Assembly: GCA_050084515.1 (NCBI GenBank)
Contig: CM114275.1
Location: 14,508,001 to 14,572,000, forward strand
Origin: Blasia pusilla
Lineage: Eukaryota; Marchantiophyta; Marchantiopsida; Blasiales
Reading direction: 5' to 3'
DNA: 64,000 nt
Shown here one piece after another: positions 14,842 through 26,212 of the stretch (positions are counted from its first letter, which is position 1; each line of letters opens with the position of its first letter). A program made the translations under genes and the position numbers. The notes under the pieces are model-generated. The model saw only the letters and a program-made list of their open reading frames with translations, had not been told where the DNA came from and did not search any database.

Positions 14842-15134
14842 GCCTGCCGTCTCTTATAAGGCCCCTGTTGTGAGCGAGCTTATTTAAATGACCCGCTGCA
14901 TGACCAATCCAATTAGGGTTTCAGTCGGACCAGAAACAATCCCTTGATTGTATAGTGTACACCCAATTGTTGCTGCTGTACCACAGCGTTTACCAGTTTC
15001 CGCCCCTTCCTGCTCTCGAACTCCCCGACACGCTCACTGCGAGAGCTGCGACAATCCCAAATTATACCTGACAACGAGACGTCTCTGTAAGGCAATTACT
15101 TCGAAGGCACCACCACCGTCCAGTTCTTTAAATG

Positions 15135-15502
15135 CTATCTAAATGTCTTTCGCCCCACGACACTAGATACCTTACCCCATGAGCGATTGAAATGCCTCCC
15201 AATCAAACCTTCGAGCAGCGCTTGCTCTCGTTCCGTCTCCCAAGTTTTCATGAATGATTCACCACCGGGGCTCCCATACTGAGCTTCCCAGAGTGATACA
15301 AAGAACCAGTTCGTACCTATAAACCCCAAAGTAGTGGGTCCTCCATAAGTTTAGCCTGCGCGAAAACGTTCCCCCTCAACCTTTGGCCACCGCATCCCAG
15401 TTCGCCCACATTCCCGTCTCCAGTGCTAAACCCTCTAAAACCTTGCAGCTCCCGAAATCTCCGCAACCTTCTGCCCACCTCTACACTCTCAAGAGCTGCC
15501 AA
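15135..15502 (-). CDS. Hypothetical short protein, possible exons with a mitochondrial-type leader
   Basis: Two overlapping minus-strand frames. The first (15502-15317) begins MAALESVEV and then has an arginine-rich stretch RRLRRFRELQGFRGFS that looks like an organelle-targeting presequence. The second (15329-15135) has NWFFVSLWEAQYG and then a charged helix, ending near a GTAAGG donor-like site. They could be parts of one spliced gene upstream of DEG9 on the same strand, but no acceptable splice pair joining them was found and no family is recognised. Confidence 0.25.
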
Positions 15503-17640
15503 TCTCCCAACCCTTCGCCCATCATCTCCTCACACCCCACCACCCTCTTCGCGAGCCTCCTCGCTCCCCCACTTCCCGGGACGTACTCTGAGCTCATCCT
15601 CCACTTCGCATTCCCTCTTTTCTGTTCCTACTTCTCCCTTTCTCTGTCTTCATTCTTTCTTTTTCTTCTTCTGTGTTCCAGAGCCTAAACCCTTATTCTC
15701 TCTTCCCCGTCCCTTCTTCCTCAGTGGCAACGACCAAACCTTCATTCGAATTGTGCGCGACGGTTTCGCATCTACCGTACTCGTTGGACAAAAGCTCGTG
15801 TCCCTCGTGATTGTCTCCCTTGCCCTCACTTTCTCTACCTCCGTCTTGTCACCCAAGATTCTCCTTGCTCATTTGTATGGGCTTTACACATTTGTCAAAG
15901 CTCACAGAGCGCGCACTCGTTCGCTCACTTCTTCATCCCTTTCTCTATCTTGCCGAGTCTACTCGCCTCGTCACCTCCCTGTGGTGCTGGTATGCGCTTG
16001 CCCGCGAAAAAAGCTCGCCGGAACTCTACTAAATTTATGGCTGTCTGTGAGAGACCACAGGCGGGGCCGGCATCTTCGGTACTGAGGGAGGTCTCGCGGT
16101 CGGCAGGCACTAGGCAGGGGAGTCTACTGAAGCCCGGTGTTTGCGCTCCACTAGCCCTCGGGTCGCGCGCCGGGACGCTACCCACACATACGGGCGGGAT
16201 GGCCATGACGACATCGCGCCACAACCGTCGAAAAGGGCATATCCGCTCGCATCTTTTCGAGATTGCCGTCGATGAAGAGAGTGACGGTGGCCGTCTGTTC
16301 TTCAGAAGTTCAGCGCCGGTTAAAACTCGGAAAACGCCGTCAGTTTGGACCAAGGACGAGGGAAGGAGTCTGCTTGTGATTGCTAGGGTGAAAATATTTA
16401 TGGATCCACACTATTAGTGGAAATTGTTTTTTATTTGCAAACACTTTTATGTTCACATGTGACAAATTGGGTAATAATAAAATATTTCATATCTTAAAAA
16501 ATGAATTTGTGTGCAACGTCGTTAATTTCTTCCTTTCATGAGTTATCATTAGTTTTTCAAACTTCTTTTTTTCGTGACATCTTATTAGTTTATGTACATA
16601 GTAAAAGAGGACAAGGTTTGAAGAAACCTTCCTCATGTGTTGACACCTGTCTTCTAAAGGCTCTTATGGTGTCGACACATGTCACTTTGAGAGAAATGAA
16701 TTAAAGAAAGATAATAAAGAAAATTTAAATATCGCTTGTGCATAACACAGGCACCGGCTAGTCTATATTATTGGAAAGTGCCTTCTTGATTTGCAGACGT
16801 GTCGACTTGACACGTGGAAATTGGGCAGCAAGAAAATGTTTCCCCTATTACATGCAGTAAGAAAAAAAATTGATTTTGTGTGCAGCATCATTAGTTCTTC
16901 ACTCCCGTACATCGCATAGACTCTATATGTTTATCTTATAATCGACCATTTGTATTTGCAACAAGATAAAACTAGTAAGGTGCGCGTGCAAGGGATTGAT
17001 ATTTGGGTAGGAGAGAGGAGAGGAAGAGAGGAGAGTCTCTCTTCTAAAAAAGAAAAAAAATCCTACTTCTCTTCAAAATTTTTTCTAAATTTTAAGATTC
17101 TCCTCTACTTCAAATGTAATAAATGTTTAGAAGAGAGACCTCAGTGGACCAGATTGGGGCAAAAACTAACCTCATTTTTTCATACCAGGATTTGAGGTTG
17201 GAAATGTGAAGCCCGCTTCGGACATGCTTAAAATCTCCCTATGTGTCAGCCAGATTAGGAAGTGAAGGGTATTAGTGTTCTTACTAAACTATCTATGTAA
17301 GCCAAATTTACGGGTCATACAAGGAGACAAGGATCACTCTTCTCAATAGATGGAAAGATTTTGGGCTCTTAATCCAAGACTCCCATCCTCATTCCCAACA
17401 CTTTGTCAAAATTCAACAACCAATCATGACAATCTTGGAGATAAAGGAACTCAAAGAGAGGAAGTGATTTGAAAATAGGCTTATTCACACAGACTCCATT
17501 ATTGCTTTATTATAGTTTATCAAAAATATGAATGTTGCAAGAAATAGGTACTAAAGATGACCTGAACTTGAAGTAGAGGATACACAAAGTAGTAAAGAAA
17601 TAGTCAGAGTCATATCAGAGTCTCATTTTTTATACTCTAC
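15503..17640. other. Intergenic: CpG-rich block then AT-rich DNA
   Basis: 15503-16390 is GC- and CpG-rich and carries several overlapping low-complexity Ser/Pro/Leu frames on the plus strand. One frame (15950-16417) might hold a first exon but shows no known domain. From 16400 composition changes sharply to AT-rich. Imperfectly duplicated segments occur at about 16500-16560 and 16870-16910 (shared TTTGTGTGCA..TC.TTA.TTCTTC). No gene is recognised. Confidence 0.35.
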
Positions 17641-17660
17641 ATAGTCACTAAATACAACTT

Positions 17661-17796
17661 CACCTAGTCATTGTTTATGACTAGGCGAGTCATAGAGAAT
17701 GACTCGTCTAGTCATAAAGAGTGACTAGGCGAGTCATAAATGCATGGGACGAGTTAGAAAGAATGACTAGACGAATCATAAAGAATGACTACTTTG
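17661..17796. repeat. Short 22-bp tandem array with partly palindromic units
   Basis: Five to six units of about 22 bp, consensus GACTAGGCGAGTCATAAAGAAT, with GACTAGGCGAGTC close to a palindrome. Units at about 17679, 17701, 17723, 17765 and 17787 are variably degenerate. The array ends about 12 bp from the 3' tail of LINE copy D. Confidence 0.75.
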
Positions 17797-17919
17797 AGTA
17801 ACAAATAATGGTAAATGGTAAATAGATCAAGCTTGTGGGATCCAAAGGGTCAAAAGGCTGAAAAACACATTACAAGTCATTCTTTCAATGACCCTGAAGA
17901 AGATCCTTAAGACCTTCTC

Positions 17920-20900
17920 CTAGCTACAGCCTAGAGCAATTGAGCGATGAATGATGACGTCCCTAAGATAACAACCTAAATCATAAGGCACTAGCTGTAG
18001 TAAAGAATAGAAATTCTCCACATCTATTTTATGAGCTAGTCTAATCTCTTTATACCTTGGACATGTAACAAACACATGCTCTTTATCTTCAATATTTTCT
18101 CCGTCACATAACCTACAAATTCGTTCACTTCTATCAATTTTAAACCTTCGTCCTTCCTCAATTCCTAGCCTATGAGACCCAGTTCTATGACGTGCGATAA
18201 TATGTCGTAAGAACGTGGAGATCCCTATAAGTATGTATCCTTGTTCACAATATACAAGCATAGGATTAACATGAACTTGATAAAACTCCATTTTGGTGCC
18301 CAGACTGCTCCAAATGATGTTGAGAGATTGCTTCCGTAGATGCTCACGAAGGGCCATCGGTTTCAAGTCCCAATCGCATTCCGCCACATTCCACTTTGAA
18401 CACCAAGTCACCACATCCGCCATCCACCCTATGGAACGTGTGGCTCGCAAAGCTTGATGAGGGAGGCGAAAAACATCAAGAGATCTCACCCTTGCGATGT
18501 AAGTGATGGTCAAGTAAAGAGCTTCAGCTTCTAGAGGAAGACAACCTATTTCCGTAAGAAGAATAGCATACGGAGTTTGGTTTCTTAAACCCAATTTCTC
18601 TTGTAGAAAGATCTTTTGCACTCTTTCCGTGCGCTCCCAACCTGTCTTCTTACAACAAGGGCCCCAAACTTGGGTCCCATATAAGATCACCGACAACACT
18701 AAGCTCTTAAATACAAATTTCCTAAGACTCAAGACACAAGATGAGCTCTTCTACACCGGTTTAAAAATGAATATAGAGCTTTGTAACCAGGTTCTACTCT
18801 CTTTTGCACCCAAAATGCCCAACTATAGTCATGAGAGAAATCGATGCCTAGATATTTGTAACTCTTCACTTGTTCTAATTGTAGACCTTTGTAAAAGAAC
18901 GAGAACTTGGATCTAGTACCCACTATAATGACTTTAGACTTCTCCATATTAACCTTCATCGATTACGGGTACAAAACCTTGCCAAAGTGTCGAGGTGCTT
19001 TTGTAAACTAATGCCATCACGTGCTAGTAATATGATATCATCTCCATACAATAGAGCTTTGATGACAAAGTCCCCAAGCTTGACACCTTCACTATCACAT
19101 TCCTCCAACCACTTTTCGATATCATCTATGAAAACTCCAAAAAGTGTAGGGGGAGAGGGCAACCTTGAATGACTCAATGGTACTCAAGATCTCTTGAGTT
19201 TGTGAACCTTTGATCTTGGCCCTAACGGAATGGTATAACGCGGCCACGGTGCTAGGAGATTTGGTGGTACTCAATGGCTTGCGCCTTTCCCATAAGAGCT
19301 TGCGATGTCTGAGTATCAAAAGCTTTCTTCAAATCGATGAAGCCGCAAAACAAAGCTTTTCCATTGCCCTTAGATTTCTCCCATAAAACATGCAAGGCCA
19401 AGATATGGTCGATGGTGTTGTATGTTGGACGAAAATCAGCTTGGACTCGTGCTCTCTTTTGGAAAGTCTCTGTCCATGCGCTCAACTTTGACTCCACCAA
19501 TTTCCCAAACAACTTGGCAAAAACACTACCCACCATGATAGTGCGATAGTTTGTCACCAAGTCCTTCCTTCTTGATTTGTGAATAGGAACAATCTCCCGT
19601 AGCAACCAGGTTGAAGGAAAACCATAGATAGCAGCATCACCCAATATTTTGGTGAGGATCGGTCCAATACAATCTCCTTCCCACTTGAAAAGTTCAATAG
19701 AAAGACCATCCAAATCCTCACATTTACCATTCGCCAATCTTGTAAGTTGAGTCATCACCTCTCCTTCAAAGAATAAGCCAAGTATTCCTTCACAACCTGG
19801 CATAGATGTAGCATCGGGGAAGAAATAGAGCTTTTCGGCAAAAGATATCAAAGACTTGGGATCAAGAATTGGTTTTGGAGACCGTACTACTAACCGTCTC
19901 CAAAATGATTTGGGGTCCTCATGCAGCTCCCTTGTTAAGGACTCTTGTTTCCGCCGCAAGAAATCTCGTTTCTTAGATTTCACCAAGTATTTATAAAGGC
20001 TCGTCATAATAAGCCGACTTGGGATATCCAAAGATTTATCAACTGATCGTGCCCTTGCTTGCTTGCATTCAGAGTCAAACCACCCATTACAAGGCAGCCT
20101 CCTAGCACTTCTATCCCTGTGGAGTGAAAAGAACCTAGATGCACTATTTTTTAGCAGTTCGGTTAGTTGCATACTTGCCATGTTTGGATCCGGGCTCCAT
20201 ACAATGCGAGTCAAGAGTTCTTGTAAATGTAGCATATAAAGATCTTTTTTACCAAGATCTAAGCGAAACTTGGGAGAAGCTAAAATAGATTGACATGTCG
20301 AGAGAGGAATTGGCTTTGACAGTGAGAGAGTAAATAAGAGAGGTGCATGATCTGATTCAGGCTGAGGTTCTAGAATATCAAATGTAGAGATAAGAGAGCT
20401 ATCAGCGGGCGAGGACAGAAGATAATCGATGGTGCTAGCGCCGGTAGAGGAGAAACACGTATTGGAGTGAGAGTTGGGAAAATAAGAGGTTCCATTAAGA
20501 ACTTTCAAATTACAAGTGGCTCCAAAGGTTAAAAAATACTCTGTCAAAGGATTTATAGAAAGATCTGAAGAGATTCTAGACCACAAACCATCCTCATATT
20601 CTTCGAAAAGAGGAGAAATCAAGGAATCACTGAATTGGGTAAATTGAGTAGTACGTGTGCGAGCATTGAAATCTCCAACTAGAAAGACTTCACCTTTGCT
20701 TTGATATTTGAGAACATCCCCAATAAGTCGATGGAACGGTTGACTTCGATTGTGAGTGCGTGTTGAGTAGATAGGCATGGAGAGTGGTGCAAAATAACAA
20801 ACTGCCAAATAACAATAAGATCCCCCAACCAAACCAAGACGTAGCCAATGATATTGGCCTCCGATATCTTGATCTTCTAGATGAATGAGAGGTAAAAATT

Positions 20901-21118
20901 GAGACCTGATGAAAGTAGCAATACCGCCATAACCCCTTCCTGCCCGTTGCCTTCTTTGATTCCATGTCCATCCCACCAAAGTAAACCCTTGCATCTCTGC
21001 AATAGTATTGCTCTAATGTTCCCAAGTCTCCACAATATTGATAATATCCGCCATCTCCTAAATTGGTAGAGCACTCACATACTTTGTTGTTGAAAGGCCT
21101 CGTATATTCCACATCAGC
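17920..21118 (-). pseudogene. LINE ORF2 endonuclease-reverse transcriptase (copy D)
   Basis: Starts about 20 bases after the ORF1 stop with the LMWNIRGL endonuclease block. The largest open piece (19252-20994, 580 codons) holds GDFNAR, STIDYLLSS and SDHAPLLFTL endonuclease blocks and the first RT motifs. Two stops lie near 21010 and 21058, and frameshifts near 19250, 19150, 18960 and 18730 break the rest. The catalytic box reads YGDD (about 19041-19052) where copies A and K read YADD. The C-terminal zinc motif CRLC...H...C is at about 18060-18120. Confidence 0.9.
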
Positions 21119-21138
21119 ACTCTCAGCTTCTTGGATTG

Positions 21139-21873
21139 CTAGGTTGATAACTCTTTTTTTCTCTGGGTAACAATTGCTCGCCCATCGCATAGATAAGCAA
21201 TAAAACCTGCTTCTTGAGCCTCTTTGACCTTTGCAAGCTCCTTTCTCCTAGGTTCGACTTGTAGAGGTGTGAGATCAGGATACAACCATATCCTCCGTCC
21301 TTTGAGAATGGCCTTGTTAGCCATGGCAGTATCACGTTGAGTTTGATCAACAAACTTGACTAGAATGGCACGAGGTTGTGTGCCCGTTTTCCCAATACGA
21401 AAAGCTTGAGCCAAGTCCGGGTTATGAACATGAAGTGTATCAACCAAGAACTTGGTGACAACACTCTTCACCTCTTCGCTCTCTGTTTCCGGCAAACCTA
21501 AGATTCTTATATTCTTTCTACGCGCAAATTGGTTTTCTTTTTCTATCTCTTGCTCTCGACAGAAAGAGATATGAGCAACCTTTGTAGCTTCAGCATAAGA
21601 TTTCATTTTCACTTCTAAGGTTTCCACAACCTCATGCAATTCTGAACTATTGGGAGTAGTCACCAAGGATGATGCCTTCTCTTGAACATCCGCAACAGAT
21701 TTGCAAAGATCGAGCATCACACTAGAACTATCTTTCAACACTTTCTTCAAAACCTCTTGCGTTGCCTTCAACTCTCGAATTTGAATATGTGCATGGTTTA
21801 ATTGAGAAGTTTGTACCTTGAATTCTTGTTGAAGCTCTTTCAATTCATGCAAGACCACTTGCACTAGTTTCAA
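21139..21873 (-). CDS. LINE ORF1 protein, L1 type (copy D)
   Basis: Open frame of 244 residues. Residues about 1-65 form a coiled coil (leucine heptads through LVQVVLHELKEL and IRELKATQEVLKKVL). Residues about 105-185 contain the RRM-like core with RRKNIRILGLPE, and about 185-240 the basic C-terminal domain. By analogy with L1 ORF1p it would trimerise and bind element RNA. Copies F and M start six residues earlier, with a short M-S/T-T-Q-D segment; here the sequence upstream of Met has diverged. Confidence 0.85.
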   Translation of the reverse strand: MKLVQVVLHELKELQQEFKVQTSQLNHAHIQIRELKATQEVLKKVLKDSSSVMLDLCKSVADVQEKASSLVTTPNSSELHEVVETLEVKMKSYAEATKVAHISFCREQEIEKENQFARRKNIRILGLPETESEEVKSVVTKFLVDTLHVHNPDLAQAFRIGKTGTQPRAILVKFVDQTQRDTAMANKAILKGRRIWLYPDLTPLQVEPRRKELAKVKEAQEAGFIAYLCDGRAIVTQRKKELST

Positions 21874-21889
21874 GATTTCGTCTGCTCTA

Positions 21890-22858
21890 GAGGTCGGTTA
21901 TACTTGCAATTACGAGGGCTAAAACTTCTCTAGACACTCCATGTTGTCTCCAACACCACACAACTTCTCCACTAGAAGTCGGTTGTGCTTGAAATTCTGA
22001 GTTATGAAAGTTATGGCCTCCAAATCTCAGCTTCAAATAACACTCCACCTCAAAGTTATGGCCTCGGCAAGATTCAGATATGAAATCCTCAAATCTAGAA
22101 GGGCAGAAACTCAAATCTCTTACAACTTCGTGTGTATAACTTGGTTGTGCTTGCACTTCTGAGGGCTAGGGCGCCTCCTTATACTCCACGTTGCCTCCAA
22201 ATCTCAGCTTCAAATAACATTCCACCTCAAAGTTATGGCCTGGCAAGATTCAGATCTGAAATTCTCAAATCTACAAGAGCAGAAATTCAAATCTCTCACA
22301 ACTTCGTGTGTATAACTCGGTTGTGCTTGCACTTCTGAGGGCTAGGGCGCCTTCTTATATTCCACGTTTCCTCCAAATCTCAGCTTCAAATAACACTCCA
22401 GCTCAAAGTTATGGCCTCGGCAAGATTCAGATCTGAAATCCTCAAATCTAGAAGGGCAGAAACTCAAATCTCTTACAACTTCGTGTGTATAACTTGGTTG
22501 TGCTTGCACTTCTGAGGCTAGGGCGCCTTTTTATACTCCACATTGCCTCCAAATCTCAGCTTTAAATAACATTCCACCTCAAAGTTATGGCCTCCGCAAG
22601 ATTCAGATCTGAAATTCTCAAATCTACAAGAGCAAAATTCAAATCTCTCACAACTTCGTGTGTATAACTCGGTTGTGCTTGCACTTCTGAGGGCTAGGGC
22701 GCCTTCTTATATTCCACGTTTCCTCCAAATCTCAGCTTCAAATAACACTCCACCGCAAAGTTATGGCCTTGGCAAGATTCAGATCTGAAATCCTCAAATC
22801 TAGAAGGGCAGAAACTCAAATCTCTCACAACTTCGCGTGTATAACTCAGTTATGCTTC
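21890..22858 (-). repeat. LINE 5'UTR tandem monomers, about 176 bp x 5.3
   Basis: The marker ACAACTTCG recurs at 22122, 22298, 22475, 22650 and 22827, a period of 175-177 bp. Each monomer ends (in element sense) upstream of the next without a spacer. Fewer monomers stand in front of other copies: about 3 in B, 2 in K, 2 to 3 in F and M. Confidence 0.92.
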
Positions 22859-23880
22859 CAGTGGTGGGGTTGGATGATGAGTCTTTGGATCTGGAGGTTA
22901 GTGAGGAGGCGACACGTGGTCGTGATATCCATGACGACGTGGAGGTTGTGGAGTTCTTGCGCATTGGCGTCATAGCAAGCACAATTAGTGCTAGGGAGCG
23001 GGATCGGATCCTACAGCGAGCCAGGAGGTTTAGGTGGGAGGAGACTCACATTTTGCGGGTATGGAGAGATGGTAGGATGCGAGTGATACCTCATCCTTCT
23101 CAGCGAGAATGTGTAATGCGATATGTCCATGAGGAGTTGGGACATTTTGGAGTGAAGCGTACTTATAGCTTACTCTAGATTCAATATTGGTGACGCGATA
23201 TGCATACTGGGGTACAATAATTTGTGGTCGGATGTATGGTATGTGACAGAGTGCGAGCATCCTTCAATGCTCCCACTCTACAGTTACATCCTTTGTTGAT
23301 TATGGGTTTAGGTTATTGGTGGAGTTTAGACTTTGCGGGACCTTTGCCATTGACAAGGCGTCATCACAGGTACGTGTTGGTCATGCTGGAGCATTTCTCC
23401 AAGTGGATAGAGTTGGTGGCACTACCGGAAAAGGCGAGCAAGGGAATAGCTTATGCATTTCTAGATCGTGTGCTTAGTCACTTTTGTGCACCGGCGGAGG
23501 TGTTGACTGACCATGGTACCGAGTTCAGGGAGAGTTTCAGGCCTTGTGTGATTAGGCACTGATAGATCACCGCACTATGTCCAGAGATCATCCTGAAGCA
23601 GATGGGTTGGCGGAGAAAGTAGTATAGACGGTGAAGAGAGGATTGCGCAAGTATGGCTTACAGCGAGGACAGTTGAGGGAGTGGGACCTACAGTTGCCAT
23701 GTTTGGCTATGGGTTATCACTTTAGTCGGCACGCATCCTTGGCATCATTTTCACCATACTTTTTGCTCTTTGGGAGAGAGCCAAATTTACTTGCAGCTAT
23801 TCGACATGACACGGCGGGGGTGTTAGATCTTGATGATCAAGATGTGTGGATGTAAGCGTGTTCTCAGAGGGCGGAGATTT
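22859..23880 (+). pseudogene. Gypsy integrase core (remnant 1)
   Basis: Integrase inserts the element cDNA. The HHCC zinc motif is seen as HEELGH and CMVC (about 23125-23250). The DDE core shows LDFAGPLP (Asp), VLTDHGTEF (Asp) and EADGLAE (Glu). Damage: TAG at 23176-23178 and TGA about 15 bases later where the minus-strand copy keeps CAG and TGG, a frameshift near 23545, and another TAG near 23620. Confidence 0.88.
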
Positions 23881-23891
23881 TTTGTAGAGTT

Positions 23892-24400
23892 ATGCCTATA
23901 GCCTTTGAGAACTTAGCTATTGCTCAACATAGAGATACATTGAGGTACGTGACCATTCGTGGAGGAGGTTATCGTCCAGGGATTAGGAGATTTCATCTCG
24001 GAGATTATGTGTATTTACAAGAGGCATCACCCACGACGCTATATGTCACTCCGGGGCGCACGATCTTACGTGTGTGCGAGGTATTACCGACCGGAGTCCT
24101 CATGTTGGAGGGATGGGATGGTATGGTTTGGAAGGATCATGTGCGCAATTGTGCACCATGTCATCTTCCGAATGTAGACGAGATAGTGGATCCAAACTTG
24201 GCAGTGGTACCTGCAGGCTTGAGGTGTATGTTGTGCGGATCTGCGAGGGGTGCAACCACCATGTTGGTATGCGATGGTTGTTCTCGAGGGTGGAATATGT
24301 CATGTCTGACCCCCCCTCTTGATGTAGTTCCCACGGGATGATGGATGTGTCTCGAGATGTGTATAGGGTAGTAGGTCATGTTAGAGAGATGTGATATTTT
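23892..24400 (+). pseudogene. Gypsy integrase C-terminus with PHD finger (remnant 1)
   Basis: Integrase C-terminal domain (RPGIRRFHLGDYVYLQ) followed by a PHD-type Cys4-His-Cys3 finger: CMLC, CDGC, then a W-x-MSC block and a final W-x-C segment. The zinc-binding His of WHMSC is Asn here (WNMSC) and a TGA at 24339-24341 interrupts the end. PHD fingers usually read histone H3 tails, so this would target integration or anchor the integrase to chromatin; that role is an inference. Confidence 0.8.
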
Positions 24401-24444
24401 CTATCTGGAGTTGGGGGCATCCAACTGCCAGCTAGGGGGGCGGT

Positions 24445-25074
24445 TGTGTGATCTCCATGTACGTGTATAAGTTTATTTTTTTACATGTGTGGATCGACCC
24501 GTGTGTGGGGAAGATCGGTGCTGTGTGGTGTAGATGTGACCAGCGATGTATGTTGTGTAGCGATATGTATGCGCACAATAGCTGTCATATTTGAGTAGCC
24601 GATAGGCCAAGATCTATTGTGGATAGGGCGTAGGAGCCAACAGACTATCTTGAGTGTAACTTTGTCCCACGGTGTCGGATGAGGTTGAGGATAGGTCCAT
24701 TGTGTCAGGAACGTCGTTTCTGGCAACTTTCATGTTGAGGTCTTTCACAGTCGTGTGACTTGTTGACGAGGTCACCCGCCCCTGGTAACCTATGCGCGCA
24801 GGTTACCAAGGGGATGGCTATTTTTAAGAGAAGAGCCTTTTGGCTCTTCCCAACCCTATTTAAGAGAGGAGGATGGCTTTCCTAAGCCATCTTTCTCATG
24901 TTGGGCCGAGTGTGCCATTTTTACTACTCTTAATTTTTGTTGTGTGATCTCCATGTATATGTATGAGTTGATTTTTGTGTATGTGTGGATCGACTCGTGT
25001 GTGGGGAAGATCAATGTTATGTGGTGTAGATGTGACCAGCAATGTATGTTGTGTAGCGATATGTATGCGCAGGA
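24445..25074 (+). repeat. Gypsy LTR (remnant 1), about 630 bp
   Basis: Begins TGTGTGATCTCC directly after the purine-rich tract and ends ..GCGCAGGACA. A ~130-bp segment occurs at both ends of the LTR (24445-24575 and 24941-25074). Internal features: stem-loops at 24784-24807, 24830-24849 and 24872-24891, and a TATA-like CTATTTAAGAG at 24857-24867. The main element's LTR (44021-44778) has the same order, and flanks diverge after the same end point, which defines the boundary. Confidence 0.75.
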
Positions 25075-26210
25075 CAGACACACTATTCTACGAGTGCGAC
25101 AGATTTTACCTTCAAGAGTCCTTGTTTTAGAGGGTTGTGATGGTATTGTTTGGAAAGATCATATGCATAACTGTGCGCCATGTCATCTCCGGAATGTAGA
25201 TGGGAGGATTGATCCGAGCTTGATAGATGTTGGTGCAGGCTTGAGATGCATATTGTGTGGGTGTGCCAGAGGAGCAGCCACGATGCTAGTTTATGATGGG
25301 TGTTCTCGAAGATGGCATATGTCGTGTTTGACATCGCCTCTTGACTTGGTTCCTCAAGGACGTTGGCTTTATCCCAAATGTACATAGTTGTGATAGGTAG
25401 ATTACAAGATGACTCTTGATGTTATGATTGCAAGAAGGTGACTAATGATGGGGCGAAATAACACTCGACCTCTTGATCTTAGCATAAAAAAAGTGCATAG
25501 TATTTAGACTTATTTTGTAGGTTATCTGGATTTAGAGGGACCTAACCACGAGCTAAAGGGGCAATTGGAGTTTTCTAGTCATTCATGTGTAGAGATGTTT
25601 GGCTAGATGGATCTTAGACATGTGTGTGCATGACAATCAATGTATGTTGGTAGCAATGTGTATTCACACGACGATTGTCATGGTAGATGAGGCGTAGGAT
25701 GAGATAGCATCGAGGCCTTAGAGGGTCTTGTAATTCCCTACTGTGAGAGGTCATATATATATATATATATATATAACCTGCTCTTAGGAGGTGGCCACAC
25801 TTGGATTTAAGAAGCATTTGCTACCTCTACATTACAATCGACAAGGTTTTCGATTGTGAAAACTGATAAGATGTTACAATAGGTGTGGGTTGGTACACGA
25901 GTAATGTCCTTGTATGTTTTCACATAATGTTGGTAGCATAAAGGCTATACGTAGAGCAAAATGGCATCTCCGTTGTTGAATATAAGAGAAGTAGTGATAA
26001 GAGGGTGTGCAGAGAAGGCAGCTCATTCATATATAGGGAGGATAGGTAGGAAGGAGTGATTCATATGTAGGGGTTATTATGGATACAAAATGGACTTAAA
26101 TGCCAATATGATGTACATATTTCTCTCAACAATAAAGCAAGCATGTCATACATTATGACTCGCTATAGTTGTTTGTGTTACTTTATTTGCATATTGTTTG
26201 TTAGTGAATA
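25075..26210 (+). mobile_element. Ty3/gypsy remnant 2: integrase tail, PHD finger, LTR-like DNA
   Basis: A more diverged copy. An open stretch to 25387 encodes the integrase tail (ILPSRVLVLEGCDGIVWKDH) and a PHD finger with CILC, YDGC, WHMSC and W-x-YPKC; the first Cys of CDGC is Tyr. After the stop come a short purine-rich tract (about 25550) and LTR-like sequence with weak similarity to the other LTRs (about 25560-25850), including a TA dinucleotide run at 25753-25776. Nothing recognisable from 25850 to 26210. Confidence 0.65.
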
Positions 26211-26212
26211 GG

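Larger units (their letters stand above)
17808..22858 (-). mobile_element. LINE copy D, full length, broken
   Basis: Complete from 5'UTR monomers (21890-22858) through ORF1 and ORF2 to the TTTACCA tail at 17808. About 5.05 kb. Its 5' end abuts gypsy integrase sequence beginning at about 22859, while the DNA past its 3' end is unrelated to gypsy, so the flanks do not look like a simple insertion into that gypsy copy. Confidence 0.92.
22859..25074 (+). mobile_element. Ty3/gypsy remnant 1: integrase, PHD finger, 3' LTR
   Basis: Plus-strand relative of the element at 44021-56205, starting inside the integrase region. Content: zinc-binding and catalytic integrase domains, chromatin-reader PHD finger, polypurine-type tract (about 24430-24444) and an LTR (24445-25074). 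It lies between LINE copy D and a third gypsy relic. Confidence 0.87.

Noticed and set aside
15423-16085. 220-residue plus-strand frame rich in Ser, Leu and Pro
   Set aside because: Low complexity in a CpG-rich block, overlapping frames on both strands, no domain.
19041-19052. YGDD motif as sign of an RNA-virus polymerase
   Set aside because: All surrounding motifs are those of the LINE reverse transcriptase, and sister copies read YADD at the same place.
23892-25387. PHD fingers as host chromatin genes
   Set aside because: Each follows a gypsy integrase and precedes a polypurine tract and LTR, in three copies.
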